Source: an uncultured Ruminococcus sp. (GTDB taxonomy: Bacteria; Bacillota; Clostridia; Oscillospirales; Acutalibacteraceae). Taken from it: a stretch of DNA of 34,858 nt. Below the pieces are notes generated by a model. It did not search any database. It was not told where the DNA came from and worked only from the letters and a program-made list of their open reading frames with translations. Shown piece by piece: positions 16,266-24,972 of this stretch (its first letter is position 1; each line of letters begins with the position of its first letter). The DNA is taken from positions 31,633 through 66,490 of the forward strand of contig CACWKD010000010.1 of NCBI GenBank assembly GCA_902761345.1, read 5' to 3'. The translations under genes and the position numbers were made by a program.

Positions 16266-19200
16266 TTATACCTCTATCTCACGGTCTAATTCAAAAGAGT
16301 ACAGCAAGCACTCGCTTACAAGCTTTCCCGTTATCTGTTCCACTGCTAATTTGTACAGTCTTAACTGCTCTCTGTACATATCAGCAAGCTTAAACGGGTC
16401 TTTTACTCTGTCTGTCTTGTAATCGACAATTACTATCCTGCCGTTCTCCTCAAACATACAGTCTATCGCTCCCTGTAATATCACTTGCTCCTCACTGTAC
16501 GGAAATACAAGTGTACTGTCAACGCTTGACGCAGGTATTTCTACCATAAAGCGATACTCTCTTTCAAGCATAGGTGAGCTTAACATTCTGTCGGCAAGAG
16601 AAGAATTTACAAAGCTCTCCGCTTTATCTATGTCCACACTATCCCCCTGTACTCTCGTTATAAAACCGCTTGAAACAAGTCTGTCTATCTCGCTTTGAAC
16701 GCTTTCCCTCGCTTTTACAATATCGCAATACTGTACAAACGCGTGAACAGCCGTACCCTTTTGCGCTCCGCTGAGCTTTTCGCTGTTCATAAAATCAGGC
16801 TTGCTTATAGCTGCAAATTTACGTTCTGTGTCCTTATGAGAGAGTACGGACGCCGATACCTTTATCGGTACGTTTGCAAGCTGTTCGTACTCATAAGAAT
16901 ATGAAAGCCTTTCTTTGAGCATTTCTGCGCAGCGTTCTTTCTGTATCTCAAAATCACTGCCAACGTCACTAATATCAGGCTGCTCGCTTGCGGTATCATC
17001 TGTATTTTTTGCTTTGTCAACGATCTTACCGTAAAACTCTTTTAAATCGTCAACCAAACATATCTCCCACGGCTTCTCTGCTCCCACGGCAATTCCACCT
17101 GTATAACCGCTTATCTTTCTCAATTCGTGGCTTGCAGGGTGTACCAAGGCGCACTGCGTTACCCAATCGCCCAAGCATGTTACGCTGCTCACACTATACT
17201 GATTTATTGCATTGTTATCATAGGAAAGCGAAGCGGCAATTTTCTCCAGATAAGATTTTGAAGACTTCGAGGCAGTAATAAGATTTTTTACAGATGTAAT
17301 CATTATGAGCTTTTCCTTTGCTCTGGTCATCGCAACGTAAAGTATACGCAGCTCCTCGCTTAACTCGTTACGCTTCATTTCAAGCGATACCGCTTCTCTC
17401 GGCATTGTAGTATATCTGCACATTCTTTCCCTGTCGGTATGCTTTACGCCAAGCCCGAGTTCGTTATGCAAAAGAACCTCTTTTGTCGTATCTGTGTTGA
17501 TTTTGCGGGATAAATTCGCAACGATACATATCGGGAACTCCAGTCCTTTCGATTTATGTATTGTCATTATTCTTACAGCGTTATCGGCGTTTCCGCTCTT
17601 ATTCTCTGCGCAATCAAGGTCTGAGCCGTCCTCTTCAAGCCTGTCTATAAAGCGTACAAAGCCGCCAATTCCTCTGTAACCTGCATTTTCGTAATTTTTC
17701 GCATACTGTAAAAGAAGTCTTAAATTATTGCGTTTGTACTCCCCCTCTTCCTCGGCTGATACTATTTCGGGGAAAGAGGTTTCGGTGTATATGCGGTCAA
17801 GCAGAACATCTGTCGGCAAGCTTGCGGCTGCCTTGCGAAGCGTTCTGAGCTTTTCGATAAAATCCGCTGCTTTTTGTTCTCCTTTCTCTTTCTCCGCCAG
17901 CAATACAGAATACAGCGATCGTCTTTTCGGATTATCTACACGCATTTTTGTAAGGTCGTCCTCCGTAAACCCGAACATAGGACTTAACAGCACACTTGCA
18001 AGCGGAATATCCTGTAACGGATTGTCTATCACTCTAAGAAGCGACAGCATTATCTTTATCTCTCGCCTTGCAAAAAAGCTGTCCTCTGTTTCACTCAAAG
18101 CAGGTATTCCAAAGTTTTTGAGTTCCTCAACAAAGATAGCTGCGTGTGTCTTTACGCCTCTCATAAGTATGCAGAAATCACCATACTGCGGCTTTCTTTT
18201 GCCCTGCTTTGTCGATACAGTCTGAGTACGCATTATTTTCCTGATAAGAACAGCTATATATCTTGCTTCTTCTATATCTTGATCTTTTGTTTCGGAATTA
18301 TCGAGATTCAGCAAATGGTACGACATACAAGGTTCATTACTCTGAACATACTCTGCTCCCGGCACAAGCTTTTCCTCATCAGTGTACGCAATATCTCCTA
18401 CATTCTCAGACATCAGGTTTTTAAATACAAAATTTACCGCCTCTGTAACTCCCTCTCGACTGCGGAAATTCCTGTCCAGTATGATTTTTGCGGGGTACTG
18501 TTCGTTTTGTCTGTCGTACAGCTTATAGCGGTTTTTCCTGCCTATAAATATTTCGGGCATAGCCTGTCTGAAACGATATATACTTTGCTTTACATCTCCT
18601 ACAACAAAAAGCTTTTTGTCGTTATCGCTCACTGCCTTAAATATCGTATCCTGAATACTGTTTGCGTCCTGATATTCGTCTACCATTACATAATCATATC
18701 GTGCCGAGATCTCTCTTGCAATATCTGTCATAACAATGCCGTTGTCGCTCTCTTTAACAAGGAGCTGTAATGCCCAATGCTCTAAATCCGAAAAATCGGC
18801 AAGCAGCCTTTCTTTTTTCAGTTCGGAATACAAATCTCCAAATTCAAGCATTACGTCAAACAAACACCTTACTACAGGAGCAAGCCTCGTTATCTCTTTT
18901 ATACATTCCTCATCGTTAGCGGTATAGACTTTTCTCATATCGCCCAATACATCTTTTATTGTATCTCTGAGTGATGATATCGCCTTTTTTGTTTCGTTAT
19001 TGGCATAGCCCTGGGGAGGAACTGCTCTTTTACCGAACCCGGTACACTGCAGCTCCTGAATTATTCCATTCCAATCTCCGCTCATTACTTTATCTGCCAG
19101 AATAGAAATACTTTCTGCATCTTGTCTGATAACATCGCCGAACTTCGATTTGTCAAGTTTAGGCTCGTCTTTTAAAAGCTCGGCAGCCCTTTGACTTGCG

Positions 19201-19883
19201 TTCTTTATAAAAGAAGCCTGTACGACAGTTCTTTCATAGATGACCTTTCCCCAAGCTGTCTGATATACGCTCTTTGCGCCGCTGTACATAGCGTACTTAT
19301 TATCTATCCAACGCTTCGGGAACGGGTGGGAACGTAGAAAATCGTACAACATCAGTATTATCTTCTGAAGCGTATTATCGTCTTTTGCTGCCGAGAACAT
19401 CTCCGCAAGTTCCTCAAATGTACTGTCACCCTGCGCGTATCGTTTTTCAAGCACTTCGTTTAATGCGTATGTTTTCAGAACAATAAGCTCCTCTTTTTCT
19501 GCTATTCTGACATCTCCGGGAATATCAAGAGTATAGAAAAACTCTCTTGCAATATCAGAGCAAAAGCTGTGTATCGTACTTATCTGAGCCTTAGACAGCA
19601 GCATTTGCTGGCGGCGGAGATTTTCATTAAACGGATCTTCTCTGAGAAGTTCGTCCAGTCTTGCAGATATACGCTCTTTCATCTCGCCTGCTGCCGCTCT
19701 TGTGTATGTTACTACAAGAAATCTGTCTGCGTCAACAGGCGATACAGGGTCTGTTATCATATCTATTACACGTTCCACAAGAACTGCTGTTTTGCCTGAG
19801 CCTGCCGCCGCCGAAACAAGCACCGAGCCTTTTCGCGCATTTATAGCGTCAAGCTGATTATCTGTCCATTTTACGCCTGCCAT
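16266..19883 (-). CDS. addA: ATP-dependent helicase/nuclease subunit A
   Basis: This 1205-aa protein is the helicase-nuclease subunit of AddAB, the Firmicutes counterpart of RecBCD that processes double-strand ends and loads RecA. UvrD-type motifs are present: Q motif near residue 10, Walker A AAAGSGKT at 25-32, VDEYQD near 400, the YRFR motif, and a C-terminal SF1 helicase core ending in YVAMTRAKEKL. The C-terminal RecB-like nuclease site is seen as GAIDCMFE plus VDYKTDR near 1140-1155. The ATG shares one base with the addB stop (TAATG), showing translational coupling. The length is normal for the family. Confidence 0.97.
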   Translation of the reverse strand: MAGVKWTDNQLDAINARKGSVLVSAAAGSGKTAVLVERVIDMITDPVSPVDADRFLVVTYTRAAAGEMKERISARLDELLREDPFNENLRRQQMLLSKAQISTIHSFCSDIAREFFYTLDIPGDVRIAEKEELIVLKTYALNEVLEKRYAQGDSTFEELAEMFSAAKDDNTLQKIILMLYDFLRSHPFPKRWIDNKYAMYSGAKSVYQTAWGKVIYERTVVQASFIKNASQRAAELLKDEPKLDKSKFGDVIRQDAESISILADKVMSGDWNGIIQELQCTGFGKRAVPPQGYANNETKKAISSLRDTIKDVLGDMRKVYTANDEECIKEITRLAPVVRCLFDVMLEFGDLYSELKKERLLADFSDLEHWALQLLVKESDNGIVMTDIAREISARYDYVMVDEYQDANSIQDTIFKAVSDNDKKLFVVGDVKQSIYRFRQAMPEIFIGRKNRYKLYDRQNEQYPAKIILDRNFRSREGVTEAVNFVFKNLMSENVGDIAYTDEEKLVPGAEYVQSNEPCMSYHLLNLDNSETKDQDIEEARYIAVLIRKIMRTQTVSTKQGKRKPQYGDFCILMRGVKTHAAIFVEELKNFGIPALSETEDSFFARREIKIMLSLLRVIDNPLQDIPLASVLLSPMFGFTEDDLTKMRVDNPKRRSLYSVLLAEKEKGEQKAADFIEKLRTLRKAAASLPTDVLLDRIYTETSFPEIVSAEEEGEYKRNNLRLLLQYAKNYENAGYRGIGGFVRFIDRLEEDGSDLDCAENKSGNADNAVRIMTIHKSKGLEFPICIVANLSRKINTDTTKEVLLHNELGLGVKHTDRERMCRYTTMPREAVSLEMKRNELSEELRILYVAMTRAKEKLIMITSVKNLITASKSSKSYLEKIAASLSYDNNAINQYSVSSVTCLGDWVTQCALVHPASHELRKISGYTGGIAVGAEKPWEICLVDDLKEFYGKIVDKAKNTDDTASEQPDISDVGSDFEIQKERCAEMLKERLSYSYEYEQLANVPIKVSASVLSHKDTERKFAAISKPDFMNSEKLSGAQKGTAVHAFVQYCDIVKARESVQSEIDRLVSSGFITRVQGDSVDIDKAESFVNSSLADRMLSSPMLEREYRFMVEIPASSVDSTLVFPYSEEQVILQGAIDCMFEENGRIVIVDYKTDRVKDPFKLADMYREQLRLYKLAVEQITGKLVSECLLYSFELDREIEV

Positions 19884-22800
19884 TACTCTTCCTCCCCGCT
19901 TTCTTTCTTAATAATCATAAGCGCCTCTTCGGTATACAGCGACTCTACCGGTATATCTTTCTCGTTCTTATCTCTTGCACAAATACTCTTATATGCGCAA
20001 TATTCACACGGGCGGTATGCTCCGGAAACAGGAACAGCTTCTATTCTGCCGTCACTGAGTTCTTCGCTCATCTTTGCTATCTGCTTATCTACCTTGTCAA
20101 AAACCATATCAAGCTGCTCTGCTGTAATCAAAGATTTCTCGGTTGACGAAGAAAGTTTTCCCTTTGTTGTCAACGATATAGGCACAAATCGTCCCGATAG
20201 AGATTTATCCATACTCTCATATATATCTGCGTCATTAAGCAGCAAGCCGTTCATCTTTAGTTTTTTGTCATGCTCGCTGCGGATAGTCTTATCGTCTGCC
20301 TGAGCGTCTACCGATACTGTATTCACAGTTGACGGCATATACAATATTCCGCTCGGAACTATTTCTTCTCCGTATCTTGCACTTCCGTTTTTTGCAATAG
20401 CCGACAGATAAATAAGCATCTGCATATTTAGTCCGTAGAGAATATCAGACAGATTGAACTTCTTAGCTCCTGTTTTATAATCTACGATCCTTATATAGTT
20501 CTTTCCGTTTTTCTGCATAAGATCAACTCTGTCTATTATTCCTCTTACCGTAACTGTATTTCCGTTTTTGTCAGTTACCGTGTACCCTTCAATGCCGTCG
20601 TCTTTACCGACGCTCAGCTCAAAATCAACCGGTCTGAAATCCGACTGTTCAAACTCCTCGTCCATTCGCCTGATAAGTCTTTCAGCGCTGTTCTTTATTC
20701 TGCCGTAAAGGTACTTAAATCTATCGCTTTTATCGTCTGTACCCCCCAGTACGTCCTCCATATAGTTATCCATTAATGTATCGAGAAGCTCCGATAACTG
20801 CTCGTCATCAAGCTGCACATAATTATGCTCTTTATAGTATATCATTGTATTTTCAAACAGATAATGCACAAGACTTCCATACTCGATCGCACCGAGTTCT
20901 GCTCTTCTGCGTTCCTTTAGCTTCAGTCCGTAATTACAATAATACTGAAATCTGCACTTATTGTAACTCTCTATCTGAGATGCGGAAATATTCTTCTTAT
21001 CTCCGAAAAGCTTTAAAGCAAGTTCTTTGTTCTCTATTTTATAATCCTTCCTCTTTACTGCTCTTTCAACCGCTTTCATCTTATCCTTGTACTCTTTCTT
21101 TTTGGAGAAATATTCCCTTAACGCCGTACTCATAGGGTCATTCATATTATACCTCAGCGTACATTTCTCAAATGCGGTCTTTTCCGTGTAAATAAGGTCA
21201 GCGTCATTTATAGAGGAAATATCGCAAATCTTTACATCAGGCAATAGTCTTATTATTTCCGATACGATCGAAGAGGGTCTTATCTCTCCCCCTTTCAGAT
21301 TTTGACTGTAATATGTAACAAAAAGCTTATCAGTCGGCGCGGACACTGCGTTATATACGAGATACTTTTCGTGTAAAAGAAGCTCCTCCAATGCGTCATA
21401 CAAAGGTACTTCGTGTGAGATAAGCATTCTTCTCTCGCTGTCGCTGAACACACCGCCCTGTACGGGAGTATGAGGAAATACGCCCTCTTGCGCGCCTATT
21501 ACAAACACAGCGTACGGACTATTAAGCCTTATGCTGTTTGCTGTACCGACCGTTACCTGATCAAGCGTCTGAGGTATATCGGAAATCGTTTCACACCTTA
21601 CGACCGACAAAAAAAGCTCATAATATCTCTTATAGCTGATATTTCTTTCCGCAAGCGACAGGTACATCTTATTAAGAAGATCCATAAGAAAATCCCACAA
21701 ACGAATTTCTTCCTCTGCAAATTCATCTGTATTGTTACGAATACTCTTGTCAACCTTGTAATCTATAAGGAGTTCATATACCGCCTGAGAGATCTCTTTT
21801 GCGCCGCCGTTTTTTATCTTCTCTTCAAAAACAGTCAGCGGATCTATTATACGCTTTCTTATTTCATTGAGTTTAGCCAAAGTCTTGACTGCATACTCAT
21901 CGTTAGTTGAACCATACCCGTCGGGCGGCGAAACAAAATCTTCCTTAAATCTTCTTCCCTTTAAGTTCCATATATACGCATAGTTTTCAAGCAAAGACAC
22001 CTCATAATCAGTAATATTAAGCAAACCGCACTTTGCTATTGAAAAAATCTTATCGCTGTTCATTGTAATAACATACTCAAACGCCGACAGCACAAGCAAA
22101 AACAACGGCTTTGTATCTATCGGATACGGCTTTGACATAAAGTACGGTATTCCCCTGCTTTCAAGAGCGGAGTCAAGTATCCCCTTATAGTCCTCGCTGT
22201 TTCTGCACACAACCGCAATATCTCTGTAACGGCACTCGCCCGACGCTGCAAGTCGGTGTATATTATCCGCAACAAATGAGCATTCTTCAAAAATATCCTC
22301 AGCTTGAGCAACAGTTACACCCTCGCAGATACCCTCAGACGGCTCTGCGGATATTTTATATATACCTCTCTCTATCGCACCTATTCCCTTTGATTTTATT
22401 CGATGATTTTCGGATAGCTTTTGTGCATAGCGTATTCCTATACCCATATTTTCTGCAAGCTGTATAAATTGTTTCTTCGTCCTGTTTATACTGAAAAACA
22501 AATTTTCTTGACTGTCATCTGTACCCATTCCGACAGTGATATAAAATTCGTCCGCCTGTTCCATTAAAAGCTTTGCTATCTTAATTTCCTGCGCTGTAAA
22601 GCCTGTAAATCCGTCCATTACTATCGTATATCCCTCAAAGAACTTGACCTGCATAAGACGCTTTTCAAGCCTTGCATTATTATCAAGAGGGTCTATATAG
22701 CTTTTTTCTATATATAAATTATACACATCTGTTATAAGAGCAAGCTCGTACAATTTCTGTCCAAGCTCGGTTGTTCGGTTTTCAAGAGCATTTTTTCGCA

Positions 22801-23209
22801 GTATGTCTGTACTTACCGCACAGGTTTTAAACTCTCTTACCGCTGTAAGCATCAATTCCGTAAGCTGAGGTTTCAAAGCCTGTTTTCCGTAAAGTTCAAG
22901 CTCGTCACGGCAATCCTCCAGCGCAAGCGACATCATTATACGCTTTACTCCGTCATCTATCGCCGTCCCCGAAAATCCGCCCGTACTTCTCATTACCATA
23001 TCGTAAAGTCTTGTAAATGACATTACATTTATGTTTCTGCAAAGCTTTGGCCCGAGCATTTTCAGAAACATTGTTTCACTCTCAAAAGAACTCTGCTCAG
23101 GGATAAGATACAAAAGTTTAGTATTCCCTTTCCTTGCAAGATCTGCAAGCATTTCGGCAACATACTTTGTCTTGCCGGTTCCGCTTCGTCCTTGTACAAT
23201 ATTTAACAT
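19883..23209 (-). CDS. addB: ATP-dependent nuclease subunit B
   Basis: This 1108-aa partner of AddA has a Walker A at the very N-terminus (GRSGTGKT). Its own RecB-family nuclease domain carries the metal site IDRVDLM and VDYKTG. Four cysteines for the iron-sulfur cluster are visible: one in NKCRFQYY near residue 753 and CEYCAYKSIC near 1070, with C-x2-C-x5-C spacing. I prefer the ATG at 23209 (MLNIVQGRSG). It follows the spoIIR stop by four bases and has GGGAAG at a workable distance; the in-frame ATG at 23224 overlaps spoIIR and that site. AddB helps translocation and cuts the 5' strand. Confidence 0.96.
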   Translation of the reverse strand: MLNIVQGRSGTGKTKYVAEMLADLARKGNTKLLYLIPEQSSFESETMFLKMLGPKLCRNINVMSFTRLYDMVMRSTGGFSGTAIDDGVKRIMMSLALEDCRDELELYGKQALKPQLTELMLTAVREFKTCAVSTDILRKNALENRTTELGQKLYELALITDVYNLYIEKSYIDPLDNNARLEKRLMQVKFFEGYTIVMDGFTGFTAQEIKIAKLLMEQADEFYITVGMGTDDSQENLFFSINRTKKQFIQLAENMGIGIRYAQKLSENHRIKSKGIGAIERGIYKISAEPSEGICEGVTVAQAEDIFEECSFVADNIHRLAASGECRYRDIAVVCRNSEDYKGILDSALESRGIPYFMSKPYPIDTKPLFLLVLSAFEYVITMNSDKIFSIAKCGLLNITDYEVSLLENYAYIWNLKGRRFKEDFVSPPDGYGSTNDEYAVKTLAKLNEIRKRIIDPLTVFEEKIKNGGAKEISQAVYELLIDYKVDKSIRNNTDEFAEEEIRLWDFLMDLLNKMYLSLAERNISYKRYYELFLSVVRCETISDIPQTLDQVTVGTANSIRLNSPYAVFVIGAQEGVFPHTPVQGGVFSDSERRMLISHEVPLYDALEELLLHEKYLVYNAVSAPTDKLFVTYYSQNLKGGEIRPSSIVSEIIRLLPDVKICDISSINDADLIYTEKTAFEKCTLRYNMNDPMSTALREYFSKKKEYKDKMKAVERAVKRKDYKIENKELALKLFGDKKNISASQIESYNKCRFQYYCNYGLKLKERRRAELGAIEYGSLVHYLFENTMIYYKEHNYVQLDDEQLSELLDTLMDNYMEDVLGGTDDKSDRFKYLYGRIKNSAERLIRRMDEEFEQSDFRPVDFELSVGKDDGIEGYTVTDKNGNTVTVRGIIDRVDLMQKNGKNYIRIVDYKTGAKKFNLSDILYGLNMQMLIYLSAIAKNGSARYGEEIVPSGILYMPSTVNTVSVDAQADDKTIRSEHDKKLKMNGLLLNDADIYESMDKSLSGRFVPISLTTKGKLSSSTEKSLITAEQLDMVFDKVDKQIAKMSEELSDGRIEAVPVSGAYRPCEYCAYKSICARDKNEKDIPVESLYTEEALMIIKKESGEEE

Positions 23210-23213
23210 CAAA

Positions 23214-23864
23214 TCACTTCCCATTTATTTTTTCTGATATATCGCAAAACATCTCGTATATCTTAAATTTACATTCATAAGATCTATCTGTCACGATCTC
23301 CGTCTGCTTTTGGTTCAGAACATCGGAAATATCCGCTGTATTCTCAGACGTACTTATACATATCGGTGGAAACATCACACACCACCAGTTATGACCTTTT
23401 CCCTCTCCCAATGTTATCCTTACTGCGTCATAATACCCTGCCGGAAGAGTAATATTGTCGTATACCCTGTTTGTAAAATACATATTAACAAGCTGTGCGT
23501 TTACCGAGTAATCAAACCCTTGTCTGTACACCTCATTTTGTACTTGCTCTTTAATGGCGTCAAGGTTTTGCGACACGATTTTTTCTGCTTCATCAAGCGT
23601 ATCTGTATCACTATACATATTATAACATATATTCTGTACCAAATTACGGACATTTAGCTTTAATTCCTGATCTTTTTTTGAATCGGAATTTGCCATAATA
23701 TGAAGCCTCAGAACACTCTGAGAAATACTCTCCGACTGCGCAGAAAAGCTTGTCATACTCATAAGCGAACAAACAATAAACGAACACAATACAGCTTTGA
23801 AAAAGAGCTTTCCAACCAACGACGAATTTTTATTTTTAAAAAAGTTTAGCGCTGATATATACAT
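23214..23864 (-). CDS. spoIIR: Stage II sporulation protein R
   Basis: This 216-aa protein is the forespore signal that is secreted to the intermembrane space and activates the SpoIIGA protease, which matures mother-cell sigma-E. An N-terminal hydrophobic signal segment lies at about 18-43. The conserved block VLRLHIMANSDSKKDQ lies near 52-67, and GEGKGHNWWCVMFPP near 154-168. GGAGGT precedes the ATG by eight bases. A sigma-F-like promoter lies just upstream. The addB gene begins four bases after its stop. Its presence says the organism has at least part of the sporulation pathway. Confidence 0.93.
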   Translation of the reverse strand: MYISALNFFKNKNSSLVGKLFFKAVLCSFIVCSLMSMTSFSAQSESISQSVLRLHIMANSDSKKDQELKLNVRNLVQNICYNMYSDTDTLDEAEKIVSQNLDAIKEQVQNEVYRQGFDYSVNAQLVNMYFTNRVYDNITLPAGYYDAVRITLGEGKGHNWWCVMFPPICISTSENTADISDVLNQKQTEIVTDRSYECKFKIYEMFCDISEKINGK

Positions 23865-23892
23865 TATACTATACCTCCATTTCTTATGGAAG

Positions 23893-23922
23893 AAGTATTG
23901 GCAATATTTTTTCTATATATAC
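23893..23922 (-). promoter_or_regulatory. Possible sigma-F promoter of spoIIR
   Basis: On the minus strand GTATA (23922-23918) and GCCAATACTT (23902-23893) are 15 bases apart. They resemble the sigma-F boxes GYATA and GGNNANAHTR known from Bacillus, with about two mismatches in the -10. The position, about 30 bases before the start codon, fits. AT-rich sequence can give such matches by chance. Confidence 0.45.
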
Positions 23923-23925
23923 TGG

Positions 23926-24270
23926 CTATTCTTTTTCAAAACGAGAAAAAAGCGATACCCCTCCCATTATACATAAGAGGACTCCGAACATCTTCGCAAG
24001 TATTGTATTGTCAAATTTTCCGCACAAAAAACTGCCCGCAATTGTGCCGACTATTCCCAATACCGCAAGAGGAACGGCAGTTTTCCACACGATAAGATTT
24101 TTATGTGAATATCTTATCACCGAAAATAATGCAACAGGAAGAAAGAAAAGCAGGTTTATTCCTTGTGCCCGACTTTGCGCAGTATCGGTAAACAAGCTTA
24201 AATATATTATCAGCACACCTCCGCCGCCCATGCCCATTGCGCCTATGATTCCCGATAATATTCCTGCCAA
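23926..24270 (-). CDS. Half-size TSUP (TauE/SafE) permease, second of a pair
   Basis: This protein of about 114 aa is one half of a sulfite exporter TauE/SafE-type permease, with roughly four membrane segments and the glycine-rich motif GAMGMGGGG near its N-terminus. Full-length TSUP proteins are about 250 aa with two such halves. The start is unclear: TTG at 24270 has no good binding site. The frame stays open with hydrophobic sequence up to an ATT at 24291, which sits six bases after AGG in GAGGTAGGTGAG. An upstream GTG at 24298 is in another frame. It probably forms a heterodimer with the preceding gene product. The transported ion, possibly a sulfur oxyanion or sulfonate, is inferred from the family only. 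Confidence 0.72.
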   Translation of the reverse strand: MAGILSGIIGAMGMGGGGVLIIYLSLFTDTAQSRAQGINLLFFLPVALFSVIRYSHKNLIVWKTAVPLAVLGIVGTIAGSFLCGKFDNTILAKMFGVLLCIMGGVSLFSRFEKE

Positions 24271-24298
24271 AACCGTTACCCAGTTTATAATAACTCAC

Positions 24299-24658
24299 CT
24301 ACCTCGTAATCAATCGTATGCCTGCCCATATCACAAACAGACTGAATATTATTCGCAGCTGTCCCGAGTTTAATTTTGTCAACAGAAACGTCCCGATAAC
24401 AGCGCCTATAATACCAAACGGCATAAAAGGCAATGCGTCCTTCAATGTAACTCTTCCGCTGTACAGATACATTACGCTGCTTGCTATACACATTGGAAAA
24501 ATTACTGCAACGGCTGTGGCGTGAGCTTTCCTTGCGTTCAAGCTTGTCTTTAACAGCGGTACAATAAGCATTCCGCCACCTGCTCCGAGAAGTCCGTTAA
24601 TGACCCCCGAAAAAAATCCAACTATATTTTTTGAAAAGCGTTTTCTGTATAATTGCAC
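24299..24658 (-). CDS. Half-size TSUP (TauE/SafE) permease, first of a pair
   Basis: This protein of about 119 aa has four hydrophobic segments and the motif GVINGLLGAGGG near its N-terminus, typical of the repeat unit of TSUP transporters. I chose a GTG start at 24658 because AAAGGA lies nine bases upstream and the length then equals its neighbour. The frame extends to ATGs at 24667, 24688 and 24718, but these either touch the binding site or lie in or next to a terminator hairpin. Its stop lies close to the start of the second half gene, so the two are expressed together. Confidence 0.75.
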   Translation of the reverse strand: MQLYRKRFSKNIVGFFSGVINGLLGAGGGMLIVPLLKTSLNARKAHATAVAVIFPMCIASSVMYLYSGRVTLKDALPFMPFGIIGAVIGTFLLTKLNSGQLRIIFSLFVIWAGIRLITR

Positions 24659-24701
24659 ACAGTACATTCCTTTCTGATCGTTTAACATTTTTATAAATAA
24701 A

Positions 24702-24737
24702 AACCCCCTAAGTATCATTTCCAATACTCAGAGGGTT
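24702..24737 (-). terminator. Strong hairpin upstream of the TSUP pair
   Basis: On the minus strand a 14-bp stem (24737-24724 with 24715-24702, two wobble pairs) has an 8-base loop and is followed by TTTATTT. It lies only about 45 bases before the TSUP start, so it either insulates the pair from the RNA gene upstream or works as an attenuator. A possible promoter, TTGAAA (24764-24759) and TATAAC (24740-24735), overlaps it. Confidence 0.75.
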
Positions 24738-24766
24738 ATACTGCCAAACGGCAGGATTTTTTCAAT

Positions 24767-24952
24767 AAAAAACCCGCTTAACCGTAGGTGTCCGTACATA
24801 ACCTGCCTACTAAGCGACAGGTGGGCACCTCCTTGACGTCTCTCGCTCCCTTCGTCCGCAATAGCGGGAGGTCTGCAGTCCACATCAAGAGTCCGGTTCC
24901 CGAATAAAAATTGTAGGGTTATAAATGAACACATACACGCATTAAGCAGGAA
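24767..24952 (-). ncRNA. ssrS: Structured RNA resembling 6S RNA
   Basis: The roughly 185-base region folds as a long rod. A closing helix pairs CCTGCTTAA (24950-24942) with TTAAGCGGG (24781-24773). GTGTTC (24932-24927) pairs with GGACAC (24793-24788). A large open centre follows, then an inner helix CTTGATGT (24889-24882) with ACGTCAAG (24839-24832), and a terminal CTCCC/GGGAG stem. A small hairpin ACCTG/CAGGT (24822-24818 and 24805-24801) lies in the 3' side of the centre. Six T bases follow. This size and shape match 6S RNA, which mimics an open promoter and sequesters sigma-A RNA polymerase. An alternative 3' stem (GCTTAGTAGG with CCTAC and TAAGC) could act as terminator. I assign it by architecture, not by alignment. 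Confidence 0.6.
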
Positions 24953-24972
24953 TTTTGCAAAATAACTAATAA

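Noticed and set aside
17728-18770. Plus-strand open frames of 165 and 208 codons
   Set aside because: Antisense to addA, which carries clear helicase motifs through the same bases.
24767-24952. SRP RNA, RNase P RNA or tmRNA
   Set aside because: The hallmark conserved segments of these RNAs (SRP S-domain core, RNase P P4 signature, tmRNA tRNA-like ends) are absent.
24702-24972. T-box or metabolite riboswitch for the TSUP pair
   Set aside because: No T-box sequence or known aptamer core was recognised; the region is better explained by a separate RNA gene plus a terminator.
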